In this document: piece by piece, positions 48,716 to 59,300 of the stretch
Layout: every line of letters begins with the position of its first letter
Numbering within the stretch: position 1 is the stretch's first letter
Source: Candidatus Chlorobium masyuteum
GTDB taxonomy: Bacteria; Bacteroidota; Chlorobiia; Chlorobiales; Chlorobiaceae
Direction of reading: 5' to 3'
Assembly: GCF_011601315.1 (NCBI RefSeq)
Contig: NZ_JAAORA010000003.1
Location: 62,001-126,000 of the forward strand
DNA length: 64,000 nucleotides
Notes under the pieces: model-generated
Told to the model about the DNA's origin: nothing
Seen by the model: only the letters and a program-made list of their open reading frames with translations
Database searches by the model: none
Made by a program: the position numbers and the translations under genes

Positions 48716-51700
48716 TTACAACGTCCCGCTCTGGCGGGAGCGCGGCAGACCCTGCGCTCTCTGCTTTTGGGGCAGCATGGAGGCGATTTTTCCTCTCTCT
48801 TCCGGTGAGAAAAGCTCCAGTTCAGCAATCGGGGTATCGGGAGCCTCTTCAAGCGCCCTGACCAGAAGTCCAAGGGCTGAAAGATAGAGCGTGCAGATCC
48901 AGTCGGGATCAATCGATGAGTCCATCTGTGCCGTGAGGCTGAACCCTTCATCATAATCATCGATGGAGAGCCCGAACGGATAGTTGGTTGCACCTTCAGT
49001 ATGCATGATCATCTCTATGCCTTCATGTCGAAAGAGGCCCTGCTCCCTATGACGTGTATGTCGATAGTTCAGCAGTGAAGTGAAGAGCGGCATCGGCAAC
49101 GGCACGGAACTGCATTGCTGGGCCATGCTGAGTGAAGCCGATTCATGACGCATGAGAGCAAGCAGGCGATGGCGTGCTTGACGAACTGCTTCAGAAACAG
49201 GTCGTGCGTCACAGGTCAGGCGAATCGGAAGCGTATTGATGAAGAGACCGACGACCCGTTCAACACCCTCTCCGCCCTGCATTCGCCCGGTAAGAACGGT
49301 GCCGAATACCACAGCCTCCTGACCGCATATACGCGAGAGAAGGAGAGCCCAGGCCAGATGGCAAACAGCGGCCGGTGTTGCACTGAAAAGGCGAGCTACG
49401 GAACGGAGCCGGAGAGCCAGATCAGCTTGCAGCTCCTTCTTTGCTTCAGCGATTGCCGAGCCGTCACCGTTTACGTTGAGCAGGCCGAATGGAGCGGTCG
49501 GGATGCTGATATCTCCAAGCATATCCCGAAAAAAAGGCTCACTGATACCCGGTGCATGGGCTCCGCAAAGCCGGGGAATAAAATTGCGGAAGGGGACCGG
49601 AGGAGAGAGCCGCCCTGCATCACCTTCAAGATGAGCAGTAATCTCATCAAACACCACCTTCATGGTCGTATAATCCATAATCAGATGGTGTGCAGAAAAA
49701 AGCATCAGCCAGCGATCTCCATCCTCTGCAACGGCTGTCCTGATAAGGGGAGCAGCTGCCAGATTGAGCCGGTTGCTGCGGGGAGAAAAGAGATGCATCA
49801 GCTGATCGGCAATTGGACCTTCCTCTCTGTCTGGATGAAGAAGCGTAAACGGAACTGCAGCGTGACGCATGACAACCTGAACCGGTTCGTGAAGTGCGCC
49901 CCATACAAATGCGGTACGGAGCATGTCATGACGGTCAACAACCGCCTGCATTGCGCCGGTGAATGCTTCTGCTCGCTCAAGCGAGTCAAAGGAGAAGAGA
50001 TGGCAACTCTGCCAGGTGTCACCATCCCGCTGCAGTTGTGAGTGAAAATAGATCCCTTCCTGGAGCGGCGTAAGCGGATAGATATCCTGAATGTTACCGG
50101 CCCCGCCCTCTACTGCAGTGACAAGGTGATCAATCTCCTCCCGGGAGAGATCAACCAACGGCAGGAGGTCGGGCGTAATGCATTTCGTGCCCGCAAGAAG
50201 AGGGTTCTCCGGAACAGGCTGAGAGGGCTCACGCTGAGTGCCGGACTCCCGTATCCGCCCGGCAAGCAGTGCGGGTGTGGGAGCCTCGAATATCCAGCGA
50301 ACAGGTATCGAAATACCGCCCGCATCATGGAGGAGCACCGTAAGTCTTGCTGCAATGAGCGACTCTCCACCGAGATCAAAAAAGTTATCATGAATGCTGC
50401 AGCTCCTTTGCGATAGCGCCCTGGCCCAGAGTTCGACCAGAAGTTCTTCAACCGGATCACGAGGAGGGGCTGCTGAATTTTCAGAAACAGAGTGTTCCGG
50501 ATCAGGAAGCGACTTTCGGTCAATCTTGCCGTTTACCGTCAGCGGCATGGCATCAAGAAAGAGAAACGATGTCGGAATCATGTAATCAGGAAGCGTTCGC
50601 CCGAGATCTGCTCTCAGACCGGCGATTGAAGGGGGAGAGCCGGCGGCAACGAGCCAGGCGGCAAGTGCCGGCTGACCGTAGGGATCGTTGCGGGCATCGA
50701 CCAATGCAGAGCGTATTGACGGAATAGCGGTAAGTGCTGATTCGATCTCTCCGGCTTCTATGCGAAACCCGCGAATTTTAAGCTGGTGATCAAGCCTGCC
50801 GAGAAACTCAAGATTTCCGTCCGTGCGGTAGCGGACAAGGTCACCGGTTTTATAAAGACGCTCACCGGGCCGGGAGGAGAATGGATCAGGAATGAACTTC
50901 TCAGCCGTAAGTTCGGGCCTGTTGAGGTAACCGGAAGCCAGGCCGACACCGCCGATATAGAGCTCTCCGGCGATACCTGTCGGAACCGGTTGCCTGTTCC
51001 GATCAAGCAGATAGAGGCGTGTATTGGCTATCGGCCGGCCGATAGGGAGCGGCCTGTCCGGTGAGATATCTTCATGCCTGCACTCTGCAATTGTTGTGCA
51101 TACGGTTGCCTCGGTCGGTCCGTATCCGTTGAAAAATCGCCGACCTTTTGACCAGAAAGCGGCAAGGGCCGGGGGACAGGGTTCACCGGCAACGACCAGC
51201 GATTCAAGGAGAGGCAACCCGGCCTTCGGCAGCAGGGCAAGGGCTGTCGGGGGCAGGGTGATATGGGTAATGGCCGAATCTTCAAGATAGTGCCGCAGAG
51301 CGAGTCCCGGAATACGTTGTTCTTCATCAGGAAGGTGAAGTTCGGCTCCGGAACAAAGCGCTGTTGCTATTTCCGATACCGATGCGTCAAAACTGAAAGA
51401 GGCAAACAGAAGCACACGGCTCTTGGCCATCACTCCGAAGGCGCTGATCTGGGCCAACACCATATTGCCCACTCCACGATGCGAAACAGCTACACCCTTC
51501 GGAGTTCCGGTAGAGCCGGAGGTGTAGATGATGTAGGCAAGCTGCTCCGGGGAGATTGCCAGATCGGGATTTCCTGACGGTTGCGAAGAGACAAACGGGT
51601 TACCGGCACCGGGGCAGAGCGTTTGCACTGCCTTAAGCGACAGGCGCCCCCGCAGCAGTTCGCTGGTGAGAAGCAGCTCTGTTCCGGAATCTTCAAGCAT

Positions 51701-53371
51701 GAATGCAAGGCGTTCCGGAGGCCAGGATGGGTCGAGGGGCAAGTAACACCCTCCGGCCTTGAGGACGGCCATCATTGCTACAATCATCTCCGGTGTACGC
51801 TCAAGCGCAATGGCTACCGGCGCATCTCTTTGGATACCGAGCGCAATCAGGGCGTGAGCGAGCTGATTGGATCCCGCATTGAGTTCGGCGTAACCAATGC
51901 GACTGTTTTGAAAGCATAGCGCTGTGGAATCGGGATGTTCAGCCGCATGCGCTTCAAACATCTGATGAAGGAATTTTTCCGGCAGGGGAGCATCCGTAGC
52001 ATTCCACCCGACAAGCAACTGTTCTCTCTCATCCTGCGGCAGGATATCAAGAGCAGAGATCTTCATGTCGGGATTGGCGAGAACCTCGTCAATCAGGTGG
52101 AGCAACCGGGCCTCAAGCAGCTCGATTTCCGGTGCATCAAAATAGGCATGGTTGTAGGCGAACTGCATCAGAACATCCCTGTTTTCGCTAAAATCAAGCA
52201 CAAATATCGCAAGCGGAATCTGTTCGAAATCGTGAACGAGCGAAGCGCTCTCTGTGGCACAAGCCGGTCCGAACCTGAAGGAGTAATTCTGTTTTTCCCA
52301 GGAGAATGCAAGATCGTAGAGCCGTTTTCTGCCTCGCTGCATCGCTCCTGACTGACGGACGATTTCGCTTAAGGGGAGACCCTGATGACGATAGCTCCTG
52401 CGCAGTGTTCCGGAGACAGCCTTGATGAGTTCGGTAAAGCTGATATCACGGCCATAGCTGAATCGTTCCGGAATAACTGCGACAAAGTGGCCTATGGTTT
52501 CCCTGAAGAGGGGTGTATTCCGGTTTGCCATCGGAACGCCCATGACACACTCATCCTGATCCTCTACGCGGGTGAAATAGAGATAGAGAATTCCGATCAG
52601 AAAATGGAAAAGCGATACCGAATGCATTCGGGCAAACGCTTCGGCTCTCTCATATTGCCGGCGCGGGAGGTATCCGGTATGAACCGATCCGGGGATCACC
52701 TCTCCGGTACTGCCCTCCCGGCTTGCAGGGGAAAAGAGCGGTTCGGGCAGCGGGGTGAATTTCTCCCTCCAGTATTGCCGGTGGCCTTCAAGCCGTTCAG
52801 GCTCCGGGGGGAGTGCGTCGTAAAGGAGAAACTCCCGGTATGCATATTCCTGTCTTAAGGGAAGTGCGTGTCCCTGCAGCAGGGCATTGTAATGGGCGGC
52901 AATCCGATGGAGAACCAGACTCATGGCATGGCCATCAACCGCGAGATGGTAGAAGAGATACTGCCAGATAAAGCTCTTGTCGGCAAGTTTATAGATGGTA
53001 TGGCGAAAAAAGGGCTCCCCTAAGATCCGGAACGCTCTGTTGTGCTCCTTCCGGATATGGTTCAGAGCACGCTTTTCCGGGTCATTTGCATCCGAAACGT
53101 CAACAATGGTGAGAGCGGCTTCTCCCATATCGGGAAAGGACTGGAAAGGAGTGCCATCCCTCTCGGTCAGAACCATGCGCAGCGCGTCGTTCTCCTCTGC
53201 AACCATAGTGATCGCCTTCCGGAAGAGGCAGAGGTCGAGCTCTCCCTTAAGAAAGCTGTAACCCCCTACGTTGTAAATCGGAGTATCCGGAAAAAGCGCC
53301 TGGTCGAACCAGAGTTCACGCTGAACCGAGGAGAGCGGGTAATAAAGGGGGTTGCCGTAAGTTGTCGTCAT
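48716..53371 (-). CDS. Nonribosomal peptide synthetase, C-A-T-C
   Basis: 1551 residues from ATG 53371, which overlaps the stop of the upstream PKS-NRPS gene (ATGA); the frame opens to 53452 inside that gene. C domain (active motif YHLAVDG near 146, first His replaced by Tyr); A domain with YTSGSTGTPKG (about 617), GYGPTEATVCTT, YKTGDLVRY; carrier FFDLGGESL (Ser about 1004); second C domain (motif HHLIMDY near 1230, IGLFINTLPIRL). It stops after the second C domain at SPEERGKIAS, where an A domain would normally begin. Specificity residues aligned to GrsA read D-A-S-T-V-A-G-V-C, like aromatic (Tyr/Phe) codes. Confidence 0.93.
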   Translation of the reverse strand: MTTTYGNPLYYPLSSVQRELWFDQALFPDTPIYNVGGYSFLKGELDLCLFRKAITMVAEENDALRMVLTERDGTPFQSFPDMGEAALTIVDVSDANDPEKRALNHIRKEHNRAFRILGEPFFRHTIYKLADKSFIWQYLFYHLAVDGHAMSLVLHRIAAHYNALLQGHALPLRQEYAYREFLLYDALPPEPERLEGHRQYWREKFTPLPEPLFSPASREGSTGEVIPGSVHTGYLPRRQYERAEAFARMHSVSLFHFLIGILYLYFTRVEDQDECVMGVPMANRNTPLFRETIGHFVAVIPERFSYGRDISFTELIKAVSGTLRRSYRHQGLPLSEIVRQSGAMQRGRKRLYDLAFSWEKQNYSFRFGPACATESASLVHDFEQIPLAIFVLDFSENRDVLMQFAYNHAYFDAPEIELLEARLLHLIDEVLANPDMKISALDILPQDEREQLLVGWNATDAPLPEKFLHQMFEAHAAEHPDSTALCFQNSRIGYAELNAGSNQLAHALIALGIQRDAPVAIALERTPEMIVAMMAVLKAGGCYLPLDPSWPPERLAFMLEDSGTELLLTSELLRGRLSLKAVQTLCPGAGNPFVSSQPSGNPDLAISPEQLAYIIYTSGSTGTPKGVAVSHRGVGNMVLAQISAFGVMAKSRVLLFASFSFDASVSEIATALCSGAELHLPDEEQRIPGLALRHYLEDSAITHITLPPTALALLPKAGLPLLESLVVAGEPCPPALAAFWSKGRRFFNGYGPTEATVCTTIAECRHEDISPDRPLPIGRPIANTRLYLLDRNRQPVPTGIAGELYIGGVGLASGYLNRPELTAEKFIPDPFSSRPGERLYKTGDLVRYRTDGNLEFLGRLDHQLKIRGFRIEAGEIESALTAIPSIRSALVDARNDPYGQPALAAWLVAAGSPPSIAGLRADLGRTLPDYMIPTSFLFLDAMPLTVNGKIDRKSLPDPEHSVSENSAAPPRDPVEELLVELWARALSQRSCSIHDNFFDLGGESLIAARLTVLLHDAGGISIPVRWIFEAPTPALLAGRIRESGTQREPSQPVPENPLLAGTKCITPDLLPLVDLSREEIDHLVTAVEGGAGNIQDIYPLTPLQEGIYFHSQLQRDGDTWQSCHLFSFDSLERAEAFTGAMQAVVDRHDMLRTAFVWGALHEPVQVVMRHAAVPFTLLHPDREEGPIADQLMHLFSPRSNRLNLAAAPLIRTAVAEDGDRWLMLFSAHHLIMDYTTMKVVFDEITAHLEGDAGRLSPPVPFRNFIPRLCGAHAPGISEPFFRDMLGDISIPTAPFGLLNVNGDGSAIAEAKKELQADLALRLRSVARLFSATPAAVCHLAWALLLSRICGQEAVVFGTVLTGRMQGGEGVERVVGLFINTLPIRLTCDARPVSEAVRQARHRLLALMRHESASLSMAQQCSSVPLPMPLFTSLLNYRHTRHREQGLFRHEGIEMIMHTEGATNYPFGLSIDDYDEGFSLTAQMDSSIDPDWICTLYLSALGLLVRALEEAPDTPIAELELFSPEERGKIASMLPQKQRAQGLPRSRQSGTL

Positions 53372-56300
53372 GGCTCTGCTCTCCCGGATTCTGTTGTTTT
53401 CAGGCTTTCGGCACACAGATGACCTGACAGCTGAATGAAATAGGAGATCCACCGTTCAACGGTACCGGAATCAAGAATATCCGTATCGTATTCGACCAGC
53501 AGCACTGTTCTCTCCTCCTGCTCTACATAGAAGAGGAGCAGGTCGTGCTTGGCCGTACGGGTGAAGATGACTTCATCGAGTGAACGGGCAAAGGAGTCAC
53601 TGATTTCAGCTGCAGCAGGAAAGAGCAGTTCGGGATCTACCGGATCAAATCGCTGATACTCGAATACCACATTGATAAGCGGCTGGCGGTTTCCGGATCG
53701 TTTGGGTGCAAGGTCCCGAACCAGCGAGTCAAAGGGGTATTCGCGATGTGCCAGCGCACCCATAAGCATGTCGTGCACCTCTCCAAGCAGTGTGCTGAAC
53801 TCGCTCTCCCGGTCAAGGCGGATACGTATCGGCAGAACATTGACAAAAAATCCGATCAGCCCTTCCAGTTCGGCATGATCGCGTCCGGCAACACCCATAC
53901 CGATGACCAGTTCGCTCTGGCGGGTGAGTCGATAGAGCAGGGTTGCAAAAAGAGTCAGCCCGACTGAGGCCATACTCACTCCGCTCTGACGGGCAAACAG
54001 CTGCAGAGCCCTGGCGATTTCCGGAGGAAGCTCCTTTTTGATGGTGGCTCCTCTGTTTGCGGGAATTTCCGGAAGCGGGCGATCGCAGGGGAGTTCAATC
54101 CGTTCCGGCGCTCCTTTCAGGATGTTGAGCCACCATGCGGCACTCTCTGACCAGTCACGGGTGCGCTGCCAGACCGCATAATCGCGAATCGATACCGGGA
54201 GCTCCGGAAAAGCTGCAATCGTACCATGAAGAGCCGCCTCGTATGCAATCTTCAGCTCCCGCAGAAAAATACGGGATGACCAGCCGTCATGCACAATGTG
54301 GTGGGTCATGATGAGGATGAGCGTCTGCTCTCTGCCGAGACGGATTATTCTGATCCTCAAAAGTGGCGGCCGGGAGAGATCGAACGGCCTTGCAACCTCG
54401 ACCCGGGTCAGGAGAAGAGCTTCGGATGAGGGGTCGGAAGCAGAGCTGAGATCATCTTCCCGCCATTCGAGCGTTATCTCATGAGGCTCTGCAATCCGGC
54501 GCATGATCATGCCATCGCACTCTTCAAAACCGGTGCGAAGGGCTTCGTGCCGCCTGACAAGCTCAACAATTGCCTTATGGAGCGCTTCGGGAACAAATTC
54601 CCCTCCGGTCCGGAAAAAGAAGGTCATATTGTAGGCTGCCGAAGTGGCGTCCATGGAGTTAACCATATAGAGCCGCTCTTCGGCATGACTGGCAAAGGGA
54701 AATGCTGCACTGTCGGCAACCGGAATGCTGCATCCCGCATCATCTCTTCCTTTTTCGGCATCAATGCGGGAGGCCAGCCCGGCAATGGTGGGCGTTGCAA
54801 AAAAATCGCTTATCGAGAGCTTCACTCCTGAACGCTGTGCGATCCGGTTGATTGCACGCATGATGATGAGACTGTGACCGCCAAGAACAAGAAAGCTGAT
54901 ATTGCGCTCTTCGACAGGACGATTGAATATCTCTGAAAAAACTTCAGCTACCATCTTTTCAGTATCGCCCGTTGGCAATCCTGATGATGCAGAGCTGCCA
55001 TCTCTGAGTAACTCTCCATCTTCGGCTTCCAGGTCAAGTCTTTTCCGGTCAAGCTTGCCATTGGAGTTGATCGGCATGCGGGCGACCCTGATGAAGCGGG
55101 CCGGAACCATGTATGATGGAATGCGCTGCATGAGCCACGAGCGGAGTTCAATCGGCTCCGGCACCTCATCTCCCCTGATTACCAGGCAGGCCAGAAGCTC
55201 CCCGGCATCTTTCCTGAAAAGCACGGCTGCACCCGCCACTAAAGGGTGACGACAGAGCGCATCTTCAATCTCGCCGAGTTCAATACGGAAACCCCGGTGT
55301 TTGATCTGGGTGTCCCTGCGACCCCCGATCTCAAGCACGCCATCCACCCTCCACCGTCCGATGTCACCGGTCCGATAGCAGTACTCGCCTTCAGGAGTTT
55401 TGAAAAAACCGGCGGCGGTCAGCTCCGGCCGATTCTGGTAGCCATCGGCAACCCCTTCGCCTCCGTTTATGATTTCACCCCAGATACCAATCGGAACAAC
55501 CTGGTCTCTTTTGTCATAAACCATGACTGTCGTAAGCGGGATTGGCTTGCCGATCGGTATTGCCTGACCATTCAGATCCCCTGGAGTTACAAGATGAGTG
55601 GTCGTAAAGGTTGTGTTTTCAGTAGGACCGTATACATTGTAAAACCCGGTTTGAGGAGCGGCTTCCGCAGCCCGCTTCAGTAGCTCGGGGTTCATTAACT
55701 CTCCTCCGGCAAGCACTTTATGCACCGTGGAGAAGCTCTCCGGCATCGTCTCGGCCTGGCGGTGAAACAAGCCGGTTGCCATGGCCATAATGGTGATATT
55801 ACGGCACGCTATTTCAGCAGCAAACGCTGCGGGGTCAAGCAGAACGTTGCGATCGATCACGCAAAGCTCGGCACCATTCAACAGCGCTCCCCACAGATCA
55901 AACGTCGAGATATCAAAAGCGAGGGATGAAACCAGCATCACCCGGTCGTCATGACCAATCTCTATATAATCCTGGTTAACCGTAAGGCGGATGATGCCTC
56001 GCTCTAAAACCCTTACACCTTTGGGCTGACCTGTAGAACCGGAGGTGTACATGAGATAGGCAAGCACATCCTCTCTGCGTTCGGGCAAAGCAGCAGAAGA
56101 GGAGCTCATGAGAGCCAGTTTTTCGCCCTCCATTATCAGGCGCTCCATCGGCACCTGTTCATCCTCATTGCGCTCACGCTTCTCCATCCCGGCATGATCG
56201 GCCTCTTCAATGACTTTACGTCCGGAAGCGTCTGCAATCACCACCCGGCAAGCTGCATCGGCAAGAATCAGGGCAATACGCAGCGCTGGAAATGAAGTGT

Positions 56301-59300
56301 CAAGCGGCAGATAGCAGGCGCCGAGAGCATTGATTGCCAGAATGATGGCAACACCGGTACAACTCCGTTCGAGATGCATTGCGACAATCTCGCCTTCACG
56401 AACGCCTTCAAGGGCAAGGTATTGAGCAATACCTTCGGCACGGCAGAGCAGTTCTGTGTAGCTGAGCCGTTCGGTTTTATCGCTGATGGCTATGGCGCTG
56501 CCGCGCTTTTTTGCCATTGCTGCAAAACAGGCATAGAGATTCAGGGGTTCCGGTTGCGGGGTATTGCTGCCGCGTCCGACCTTCAACAGCCACTCTCTCT
56601 CCCACTCTGCAATCAGGGGAAGTGTAGCCAGTTTCGTTTCATCTTCAGAGATGACAAGAGCATCAAGCAGCGTGGTAAAATGCTCTCCCATGCGCTCGAT
56701 CCGGTCACGATCAAATATGGCGCTGTAGTATTCACAGGTAACGCTTATCTCTGCAGGAAGGTCCCGGATGAAGATTGAGAGGTCATTCTTTCCGTCACTG
56801 CGCTCAACACCGAAAAGTCGAAAGGCATCCCTGCCCTCACCCTCAGACTCATATCCCTTGCTTTCGCTGAAGTTCATGTAGGAGAGCGTCACTTCAGAGA
56901 GCAGAGTCCGTTCAGGTGCAGGGGGCGGTGCAATCGCTTCAAGCAGCATCCCGAGCGGACATGCCCGGTTGCGCATTGCTTCTGAAACCTCACTGTGGAG
57001 ACGGCTGATGAAACCTTCGACCGATTCATCCTCAATGAATGCAATACGCAGAGGAATAAGCGATACCATCATACCCGGTATTGAGGAAGCTCCGACACGC
57101 TCTCTTGCATCGACGGGAACTGAAATGACCAGATCATCACTGCAGCTGTAGCGGGCAAGGAGAGCGGCCCATGCTGAGAGCACGACGGTAAAGGGAGTTG
57201 TGGCGTGTGTTGATGCGAATCGCCGCAAAGCCTCGACACTCTTTTGCGGCAGAGTGAACGCAACGCTACCGCACTCCCAGGTATGATATGCCGGTCGCGG
57301 CCGGTCGGAAGGGAGGTCAAGAACGGGCAGTGGCAGCGTATGATAGCGCTGCAGCCAGTACTCTTTGGCCGACTCAAAAGCCTCAACTCCCGCACCCCTC
57401 CGGCTCCACCATGCGTAATCCTTGAAGTGCAGGGAGGGCGATGGAAGCGTTTTTCCTGCATAAAGCTGCGCAAGATCACCGGTCAGCAGTTCAAGACTCA
57501 AACCATCAGCGAGGGCGTGATGGATATCCATGAAGAGGGATTGCGGATTACCCTCAGCGCTTTCAATCAGTTCAAAACGTACCGGTGGTTCTGACTCAAG
57601 GTCAAAAGGGCGAACCCTGCTCTGCCAGAACCGTGGTGTCACCTCCTCTCGAGGGCGAATGCAGTTCAGCTGCAATGCCACTTCCGGAACTATCTCCATT
57701 TCGGGCTCACTGCCATCGAAACAGAAACGGGTGCGGAGAATTTCGTGACGGCTGATGAGTGCTCGAAGTGCGCTTTCCAGTCGTTCCCTGTCGCAGTCGG
57801 AGGGGAGGGAGATGATGTTGGGAAGGTTATAGGCTATACTCCTCTCTGCCGCCAGCTGGGCCTGGATAAGCGCGAGTTGCTCGCGGCTGACCGGATAACG
57901 GTTTTCAGCTGGAGCCGGAGTAAGCCTCTGGCTGCTCTGCATGCCCTCTTCACCGGCAGTTGCGGCCTCGGCCTGGCTTCGCAGCTTCTCTGCAAGCCTG
58001 CCGACCGTGGCTGACTCAACAAGATCAGTGTATGAAAGAGGGTGACCGAGCTCTTTGACAATGCGGTCAACAATATCAATGCCGGACATCGAATCCCCTC
58101 CAAGCGAGTAGAAATCATCATCGGAATCCACGCTCTCATATCCCAATATCTCCGCCCATATCTGAGCTAAAGCCTTTTCAAGCATTTTCGGTTCTTCAGG
58201 CAAAACCGGAGGTTCTTTGGCCTTCTCACCGGGGGTTTTCCCGTAGAGCAAACTAACCTGTGGAGTTCCGGCACCGAGAGCCATCCGCCAGTAACGGATA
58301 ACCTCATCAGGGGAGAGACTGTACTCTCCCAGTTTGCCGTCAAGCAGGCGTGCAGCCATTCCAACTTCTCCGACCTGACACCAGTCGATGGTGAGTGCCG
58401 GTCGTCCCTCGCTCCGGCGCCATCTTGCGAAAGCATCAAGATAGAGATTGGCTGCTGTATAGGCTCCCGACCCGGCCCTGCTCTCAAGGGCTGTCAGGGA
58501 ACCGGAGAGAACAAATGACTCTATCGGGTCATGGCGTGTCAGAAGATCAAGATTGCGAGCCCCCTCAACCTTGGGTGCGGTTGCCCTCGCAAAAGATTCG
58601 GGAGTTTCATTGACCAGAAGATGGCTGTCAACAAGACCGGCGAAATGCACAACTGCCGATATGGGTCCCAGTGTTGAGCGCACCTCATCAAGCACACGGG
58701 AGAGCTCTTCACAATTGCTTACGTCTACCTTCCAGTGACGAACGGTAATGCCCCTGGCCGCAAGAGCCTCCAGCAGTTCAAAACGTTGCATCGTCTCGTG
58801 CTCTTCACCCGCCTCAAGCTCACGGCGGGAGAGCAGTGCAAGCGAAACAGCTCCCTTGCCTGCGAACTCCGCAGCAAGAAGCAGCGCAAGGCCTCCCGTC
58901 CCGCCGCTGACAACACAGCATCCGGAAGCAGGCCAGAGGAGTGTTTCTGCGGCAGCGTAATCTTCCCCAAGAGGTTCAAAACACCTTTTCAGCCTTCTTC
59001 CTGAGTTGTCGAGAAGAATTGGCGAATGCTCTCCCGGTTCGAAAGCTTCAAACTCCCGGAAAAGAAGCTCAAGCGGCGCTCCTTTGTCAACTTCGACGTA
59101 CCGAGTCAAGAGCATCGGCTCTTCATATCCCGCAACCATCACGAGACCTGCCATAAGTGCTGTATCCGGCCGGGGATGGGGAGAGTCATGTTTGCTGTCG
59201 GGCGCAAAGGCACCCTCTCCTGCTGCAACAAGGTGCAGGGGGTGGCGCAGGTGAGCCATAAGCTTTTGAAGGAGATTCAGGGTGCGCAGGCCGATATCCT

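Noticed and set aside
48720-48740. Hairpin CCCGC-TCTG-GCGGG near the NRPS stop as a terminator
   Set aside because: It lies in the coding end of the NRPS and has no T-tract in either direction.
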